Shown here: piece by piece, positions 6,640 through 10,440 of the stretch
Layout: every line of letters starts with the position of its first letter
Numbering within the stretch: position 1 is the first letter of the stretch
NCBI GenBank assembly: GCA_028714615.1
Contig: JAQTMA010000143.1
Coordinates: 1-10,440, forward strand
Length of the DNA stretch: 10,440 bases
Reading direction: 5' to 3'
From: Anaerolineaceae bacterium
GTDB taxonomy: Bacteria; Chloroflexota; Anaerolineae; Anaerolineales; Anaerolineaceae
Notes under the pieces: generated by a model
Told to the model about the DNA's origin: nothing
The model's database searches: none
The model's input: only the letters and a program-made list of their open reading frames with translations
Made by a program: the position numbers and the translations under genes

Positions 6640-8145
6640 TCACGCCTGTGCTCGACTTCCGGTGGCATACATCATGATAGTTTCTTCACTCGCTTCTGCC
6701 CTGGCTAGTTCTTTCACCAAATTGCCTTCATTCATAACCAAAACCCGATCACTCATCCCCAGGATTTCGGGTAATTCCGACGAAATCATGATAAGGCCGG
6801 CGCCCTGTTCGGCCAACTGCCCCATAAGGTGATAGATTTCGGCCTTGCTGCCCACGTCGATACCCCGAGTTGGTTCATCCAGTAATAGGATTCGCGCGCC
6901 GATGTTGAGCCAGCGAGCGAGGACAACCTTTTGCTGATTTCCCCCGCTCATATTGCCGACAATGAAGTTGGCGCCCGGCGTTTTAATATTAAGCCGTTCG
7001 ATCAGACTCATGACCTTCGCAACTTCGTGTCGCAGCCTGATAATTCCCATCATTGTCAACGCCTTCAGCCCTGAAATCGTGATATTGGCGGAGACTGACA
7101 ACTTAAGGAAAAGCCCTTCAGCTTTTCGATCTTCGGTTACCAGTGCAATCCGATGACGAATTGCATCTTGTGGCGAGCGCACTATCAGCGGCTTTCCAGC
7201 CAGAATCAGTGATCCCTCGTGCGGATCAGCGCCGAAAATAGCTCGGGCTAACTCAGTTCGACCGGCTCCACGCATCCCGGCTATGCCTACGATTTCACCG
7301 GAGTGAACTTGAAAAGAAATATTGTGCAAGATACCTTCACGATTCATGTTTTTGACTTCCAGCAATACCCCACCAATGGGAGAAGTTCGCCTCGGGTAAA
7401 CGTCTTGCAGATCACGACCGATCATCATCCGCACCAACTCCGGCATTGTCACGTCTTTGACATTCCGGGTTCCAACCAGACGACCATCTTTTAGGACCGT
7501 CACCCGCTCGGCTATGGTAAATATTTCAACCAGGCGATGCGAAATATAGATGACCGAAATCCCGGCTGCCTTAAGAGAGCGAATGACATCAAAAAGCTTC
7601 TCCAAATCCTTGTCCCCCAATACTGCAGAAGGCTCATCCATGATCAACAAGCGTGCCTCACGGGATAGAGCCTTAGCAATTTCGACGAGTTGCTGCTCAG
7701 CCACGGTTAGTTTTGAAGCTGGAACATCTACCGGCAATTTGATGCCCAAGCGGGACAAGACTTCTTCAGCATGGGTTTTGGCAAGATCCCAATCGACTAA
7801 TAACCGATGGTGTGGTAAATGTCCAAGCAGAATATTTTCCGCCACAGTCAAGTCCTGACAAATGTTGAACTCTTGATAAATTGTCGAAATACCCAATTGT
7901 TGAGCGTGATGAGGTGTCTCGATCTCAATCCCTTTTCCTTGATAGAGAATTTCCCCTTTATCCTTTTTATATGCGCCAGAAAGAATTTTGATCAGGGTCG
8001 ATTTACCGGCGCCGTTTTCCCCCAGCAAAGCGTGGATTTCGCCCTCCCGAACATCAAAATCTACCGATTCGAGCGCCTGAACGCCGGGGAACGACTTACT
8101 GAGTCCTTTGACACCAAGAAGAACTTTATTTTCCGGTACAACCAT
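6640..8145 (-). CDS. CUT2 sugar ABC transporter, double-domain ATP-binding protein (RbsA/FrcA-like)
   Basis: A 501-residue protein, the usual length for fused two-domain CUT2 ATPases. Domain 1 has Walker A GENGAGKST (42-50), Q-loop Q91, an altered signature LTVAEQQLVEIAK (146-158), Walker B LLIMDEPSAVL (167-177, with E171) and switch H203. Domain 2 has the typical degenerate Walker A GMRGAGRTEL (290-299), signature MSGGNQQK (399-406) and Walker B ILLLDEPTRGID (419-430). As in the family, probably only domain 1 hydrolyses ATP efficiently. The protein powers import through the permease encoded 26 bases upstream. The ATG at 8145 is chosen over an in-frame TTG at 8169, because a strong AGGGGAGGAG sits eight bases before the ATG. 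It is the third gene of the binding protein-permease-ATPase unit; this order matches frcBCA rather than the rbsDACB order. Confidence 0.92.
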   Translation of the reverse strand: MVVPENKVLLGVKGLSKSFPGVQALESVDFDVREGEIHALLGENGAGKSTLIKILSGAYKKDKGEILYQGKGIEIETPHHAQQLGISTIYQEFNICQDLTVAENILLGHLPHHRLLVDWDLAKTHAEEVLSRLGIKLPVDVPASKLTVAEQQLVEIAKALSREARLLIMDEPSAVLGDKDLEKLFDVIRSLKAAGISVIYISHRLVEIFTIAERVTVLKDGRLVGTRNVKDVTMPELVRMMIGRDLQDVYPRRTSPIGGVLLEVKNMNREGILHNISFQVHSGEIVGIAGMRGAGRTELARAIFGADPHEGSLILAGKPLIVRSPQDAIRHRIALVTEDRKAEGLFLKLSVSANITISGLKALTMMGIIRLRHEVAKVMSLIERLNIKTPGANFIVGNMSGGNQQKVVLARWLNIGARILLLDEPTRGIDVGSKAEIYHLMGQLAEQGAGLIMISSELPEILGMSDRVLVMNEGNLVKELARAEASEETIMMYATGSRAQA

Positions 8146-8153
8146 TTGATCGA

Positions 8154-8163
8154 CTCCTCCCCT
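8154..8163 (-). promoter_or_regulatory. Strong ribosome binding site for the ABC ATPase gene
   Basis: Read on the minus strand, AGGGGAGGAG lies eight bases upstream of the ATG at 8145. The alternative TTG start at 8169 lies upstream of this site and could not use it. The site therefore sets the start and makes the protein 501 rather than 509 residues long. Confidence 0.8.
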
Positions 8164-8171
8164 AAGCAATG

Positions 8172-9152
8172 TTATTTACCGCGGCGCGAAAGTGCATCGA
8201 CAGATACCGCCAGGATGACGAGCATACCCGTGATCAACACTTGGAAGATGGACGGAACGCCCATGAGCTGTAGACCATTGCGAAAAACGCCCACCGTTAT
8301 CGCTCCAATGAGCGTACCAAAAATGGCGCCGCGACCACCGAATAGACTGGTTCCCCCAAGCACGACTGCTGTGATGGCTTCCAGATTGAGGTTGTCGCCA
8401 GCTCGGGGATCTCCGACCTGGATTCGAGCGATAACAAACAGTGCGGCAATGCTATAGAAAAATCCAGCCAACATATACACAGCAATAAGCAAGCGAGCAG
8501 TTGGAATGCCGGCCAGTCGGGCTGCTTCAGGATTATCACCCACGGCATAGATCTGGCGGCCAAAGACGGTCGATCTCAAAATAAACCACATCAGGACGTA
8601 TAGTCCAAACAAAACGACCGATCCGTAAGTGATCTCTGTGGAGCCGATTCTGAACGTATCGCCGAGAGCCGTCATAATATGGGGTAGATTGGGTATCGAC
8701 TGAGATGTGTAGATGAACGTCGACGCATAAGCGATATTGAACGTGCCGAGAGTAACGATAAACGCTGGCAATCGAACCACTGTCACCAGGAAGCCGTTCA
8801 AAAAGCCAAAACCCACGCTCACGAGCATGGCCAAAAAGATTGCCAGGAGCGGAGGTATTCCACGATTGACGGCAAGGTCCGTCATCATGATCGAAGAAAA
8901 AGCCATGATCATTCCACAAGATAAGTCTATCCCCGTAGTGAGAATGATGATTGTTTGCCCGATCGCCAACGCTCCAACCACCATGACCTGTTGAATGACC
9001 AATGACAGGTTAGCGCTCGTTAGAAATCGATCCGATTGAAATGAAAAGAAAAAAATTGCAAGGAGCAAGGCTGCCATTGGGCCAAGAATCGGCGAATTGC
9101 TAAGAGCCTGAAATATCCCGGAACGTTTCACGCTTAATGCGATATTGCTCAT
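8172..9152 (-). CDS. CUT2 sugar ABC transporter permease (RbsC/FrcC-like)
   Basis: A 326-residue, strongly hydrophobic protein with about eight to ten membrane segments, a normal length for the BPD_transp_2 permease family. Family landmarks are the TTGIDLSCG motif (72-80) after the second helix and the cytoplasmic coupling loop with YAVGDNPEAARLAGI (202-216), which contacts the ATPase. Late in the protein are VVLGGTSLFGGRGAIFGT (263-280) and a final helix ending in a basic RRGK tail. The usual GIDLSVG is GIDLSCG here, a conservative change. It would form a homodimeric channel for a monosaccharide in the cytoplasmic membrane. The ATG at 9152 is preceded by GGAG eight bases upstream, and that site lies directly after the intercistronic stem-loop, so the hairpin could influence permease translation. 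Confidence 0.93.
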   Translation of the reverse strand: MSNIALSVKRSGIFQALSNSPILGPMAALLLAIFFFSFQSDRFLTSANLSLVIQQVMVVGALAIGQTIIILTTGIDLSCGMIMAFSSIMMTDLAVNRGIPPLLAIFLAMLVSVGFGFLNGFLVTVVRLPAFIVTLGTFNIAYASTFIYTSQSIPNLPHIMTALGDTFRIGSTEITYGSVVLFGLYVLMWFILRSTVFGRQIYAVGDNPEAARLAGIPTARLLIAVYMLAGFFYSIAALFVIARIQVGDPRAGDNLNLEAITAVVLGGTSLFGGRGAIFGTLIGAITVGVFRNGLQLMGVPSIFQVLITGMLVILAVSVDALSRRGK

Positions 9153-9167
9153 CTGTTACTCTCCAAG

Positions 9168-9203
9168 GATAGGTGGTGGAAACTCGCGCCTCCACCACCT
9201 ATC
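9168..9203 (-). promoter_or_regulatory. Intercistronic 13-bp stem-loop between binding-protein and permease genes
   Basis: On the plus strand GATAGGTGGTGGA (9168-9180) and its exact reverse complement TCCACCACCTATC (9191-9203) flank a 10-base loop. In the minus-strand transcript the hairpin begins 26 bases after the binding-protein stop codon. It ends just before the permease ribosome binding site. No U-run follows, so it is not a standard intrinsic terminator. Such hairpins downstream of binding-protein genes are known to protect the 3' end of the upstream message and keep the binding protein in excess over the membrane parts. That role is inferred here. Confidence 0.75.
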
Positions 9204-9229
9204 TATACCTGAGTTGAATCAGCCCTTAC

Positions 9230-10297
9230 CTATTTTCCCCAGCACATATCGAGACCAAACTTTGTATCTTTGCCATCCACGCCCGGCATCGGTTTGTCGG
9301 TGATGAGTGTCACCCCCGTATCGGTATAACCCGAAGCTTTCACACCAGTCGTGGCGTATTTATACACCGCCTCGACGCCTAAGGATGCCATCAGGAGCGG
9401 GTACTGTTGCGAAGTTGCGGCGATTTGTCCATCGGCAACTCCCTTGGTGCCCAGGCAGCCGCCATCCACTGAAACGATGAGCACATCCTTCTCTCTCCCG
9501 GCTGCCTTTAGCGCTGTGTATGCGCCAAACGCGGTAGGTTCGTTGATCGTGTAGACCACGTTGATACTGGAATCCTTGGTCAGGCAGTTCTCCATGGCGG
9601 TCTGACCCTTGGTCTGGTCACCCTCTCCATACAACATACACACCACCTCAGGGCTGGTGACTTGGTCCGTTGTGTTCGCATCAGCCTGCGCTAACCCATA
9701 GCCCGCCATAAAACCATTGTGCCGTAGAATACCCACGGTAACACCCGGCAGCAAGTCGAGCATGGCAATTTTTGGCGCCTTGCCACCCATCGCTGCCTTG
9801 GCATACTGTCCGATTAATAGTCCAGCCTTGAAGTTGTCCGTTGCGAAGAGTGCGTCGGCTCCATCCATCGGGTCGGTTGGGGTATCGAGTGCAATCACCA
9901 ACACTCCTGCGTCACGCGCCTTCTTGATCGTGGGTACGATCGCCTTTGTGTCGGCCGGAGTAATCAAAATGCCTTTCACGCCAGCTCCCACCATGTTCTC
10001 GATGGCTGTCACCTGACTTTGGTTGTCTCCCTGATCCTTGCCTGCCGCTGTCAGGAGCGTCATCCCCAACTCGTCAGCTTTCTTTTGGGCGCCCTCTCGC
10101 ATTTTGACGAAGAAAGGGTTCGTCTCAGTTTTGGTGATCAAGCCTACTTTATAAGGGGTAGCGATGGTTGGCGCTGTCGTAGCGGGCGCTGCGGTCGTTG
10201 GCGCCGATGCTGTCGGTGCAGCCGGAGTAGCGCAAGCGGATAAAAACAATGCCATTGCCACGAATAGGTTTGCAGTGCGCAATAACTTCATTGACAT
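9230..10297 (-). CDS. Sugar ABC transporter substrate-binding lipoprotein (FrcB-like, Peripla_BP_4)
   Basis: A 355-residue secreted lipoprotein. A hydrophobic signal peptide (about 4-21) ends in lipobox LSAC with lipid-anchored C22. A flexible Thr/Ala/Pro linker (about 23-48) spaces the domain from the membrane. The mature domain has VGLITKTETNPFFVKM (51-66), ILITPADTKAI (110-120), VIALDTP (134-140), FATDNFKAGLLIG (151-163), VVYTINEPTAFGAY (247-260), LIVSVDGG (273-280) and ATSQQYP (294-300). All are typical of type I periplasmic binding proteins for ribose or fructose. From memory, NPFFVKM, NEPxAxGAY and VSVDGGC are particularly close to the fructose-binding FrcB of rhizobia, and the gene order agrees. 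The substrate remains unproven (fructose, mannose, ribose or another monosaccharide). AAGGAG (10304-10309) lies six bases before the chosen ATG; a second in-frame ATG at 10291 is less well spaced. Confidence 0.92.
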   Translation of the reverse strand: MSMKLLRTANLFVAMALFLSACATPAAPTASAPTTAAPATTAPTIATPYKVGLITKTETNPFFVKMREGAQKKADELGMTLLTAAGKDQGDNQSQVTAIENMVGAGVKGILITPADTKAIVPTIKKARDAGVLVIALDTPTDPMDGADALFATDNFKAGLLIGQYAKAAMGGKAPKIAMLDLLPGVTVGILRHNGFMAGYGLAQADANTTDQVTSPEVVCMLYGEGDQTKGQTAMENCLTKDSSINVVYTINEPTAFGAYTALKAAGREKDVLIVSVDGGCLGTKGVADGQIAATSQQYPLLMASLGVEAVYKYATTGVKASGYTDTGVTLITDKPMPGVDGKDTKFGLDMCWGK

Positions 10298-10395
10298 CTC
10301 ATTCTCCTTGTTTCCTTCTTTTGATGATGGGGTGCAATTCGATCGCCAGGGTACCAGGCGTTAACCGGGATAAAATCCTGCATCAAACTCCAAAC

Positions 10396-10421
10396 GCTGT
10401 AGCATCCGTTAAGATGCTGTA
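10396..10421. repeat. Paired repeats upstream of the transporter operon, candidate operator
   Basis: About 100 bases before the binding-protein start is AGCATC (10401-10406), six bases, then its exact reverse complement GATGCT (10413-10418). The hexamer GCTGTA also occurs twice in direct orientation, at 10396-10401 and 10416-10421, exactly 20 bases apart, about two helical turns. This arrangement could be a regulator site. The rest of the leader (10298-10440) shows no convincing -35/-10 pair. A TTGAAA on the minus strand (10428-10423) has no good partner. The promoter may therefore lie partly beyond the window. Short repeats like these can occur by chance. Confidence 0.3.
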
Positions 10422-10440
10422 TTTTCAAGCACAGTATATA

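Noticed and set aside
8297..8563. Open frames antisense to or overlapping the permease gene
   Set aside because: They are shadows of a strongly supported permease gene and show no recognisable protein features.
10344..10360. CGCC/GGCG inverted repeat and duplicated CCAGG in the operon leader
   Set aside because: Four-bp arms with a nine-base spacer and a five-base repeat are not beyond chance.
10164..10364. Plus-strand frame rich in Ala, Val and Gly over the binding-protein N-terminus
   Set aside because: It is the complement of the Thr/Ala/Pro linker and signal peptide; low complexity keeps the opposite strand free of stops.
10400..10428. Sigma70-type promoter from the minus-strand TTGAAA (10428-10423)
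   Set aside because: At 15-18 base spacing no hexamer resembles TATAAT well enough to support a call.

Overview
The window reads as a bacterial chromosome segment of moderate GC. It pairs a small accessory or defence-type region (about 1-1890, genes on +) with a long co-directional minus-strand block (1969-10297) for sugar uptake and signalling. The substrate-binding lipoprotein has a long Thr/Ala/Pro linker after its lipobox cysteine. Together with a helical-sensor hybrid kinase and a sensorless REC-kinase, this looks like Chloroflexota (Anaerolineae-like). That assignment is a judgement from style and could be wrong. No rRNA, tRNA, CRISPR array, transposase or integrase was seen.

Region 1 (1-446). 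The 3' end of a DUF4143-type ATPase gene comes first. It is followed by about 200 bases with no intact gene, which appear to hold a start-less minus-strand coding remnant. The region ends in a dyad-symmetric promoter.

Region 2 (447-1888). This is a complete AbiE-type toxin-antitoxin pair: an AbiEi antitoxin/repressor and an AbiEii nucleotidyltransferase toxin, overlapping by four bases. An 8-bp inverted repeat covers the promoter and the abiEi start codon, as expected for autoregulation. There is no Shine-Dalgarno sequence ahead of abiEi.

Region 3 (minus strand, 6499 down to 1969). Three signalling genes are each joined by a 4-base ATGA overlap. In order of transcription they are a soluble REC-HisKA_3-HATPase kinase, a NarL/LuxR-type response regulator, and a membrane-bound hybrid kinase with a large extracellular domain.

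Region 4 (minus strand, 10297 down to 6640). This is a CUT2 monosaccharide ABC transporter in the order binding protein, permease, double-domain ATPase. The binding protein resembles fructose-type FrcB. A perfect 13-bp stem-loop lies between the binding-protein and permease genes.

The likely logic is that transporter and signalling genes form one sugar-response unit. The hybrid kinase senses an extracellular state, possibly the loaded binding protein. The soluble REC-kinase integrates or relays the signal, and the NarL-type regulator probably controls the transporter promoter near the right edge of the window. The AbiE region is an unrelated neighbour that converges on the signalling block. 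Nothing in the window is a clear new system. The most unusual points are the wiring of the three-gene signalling module, the decayed remnant beside AbiE, and the intercistronic stem-loop.
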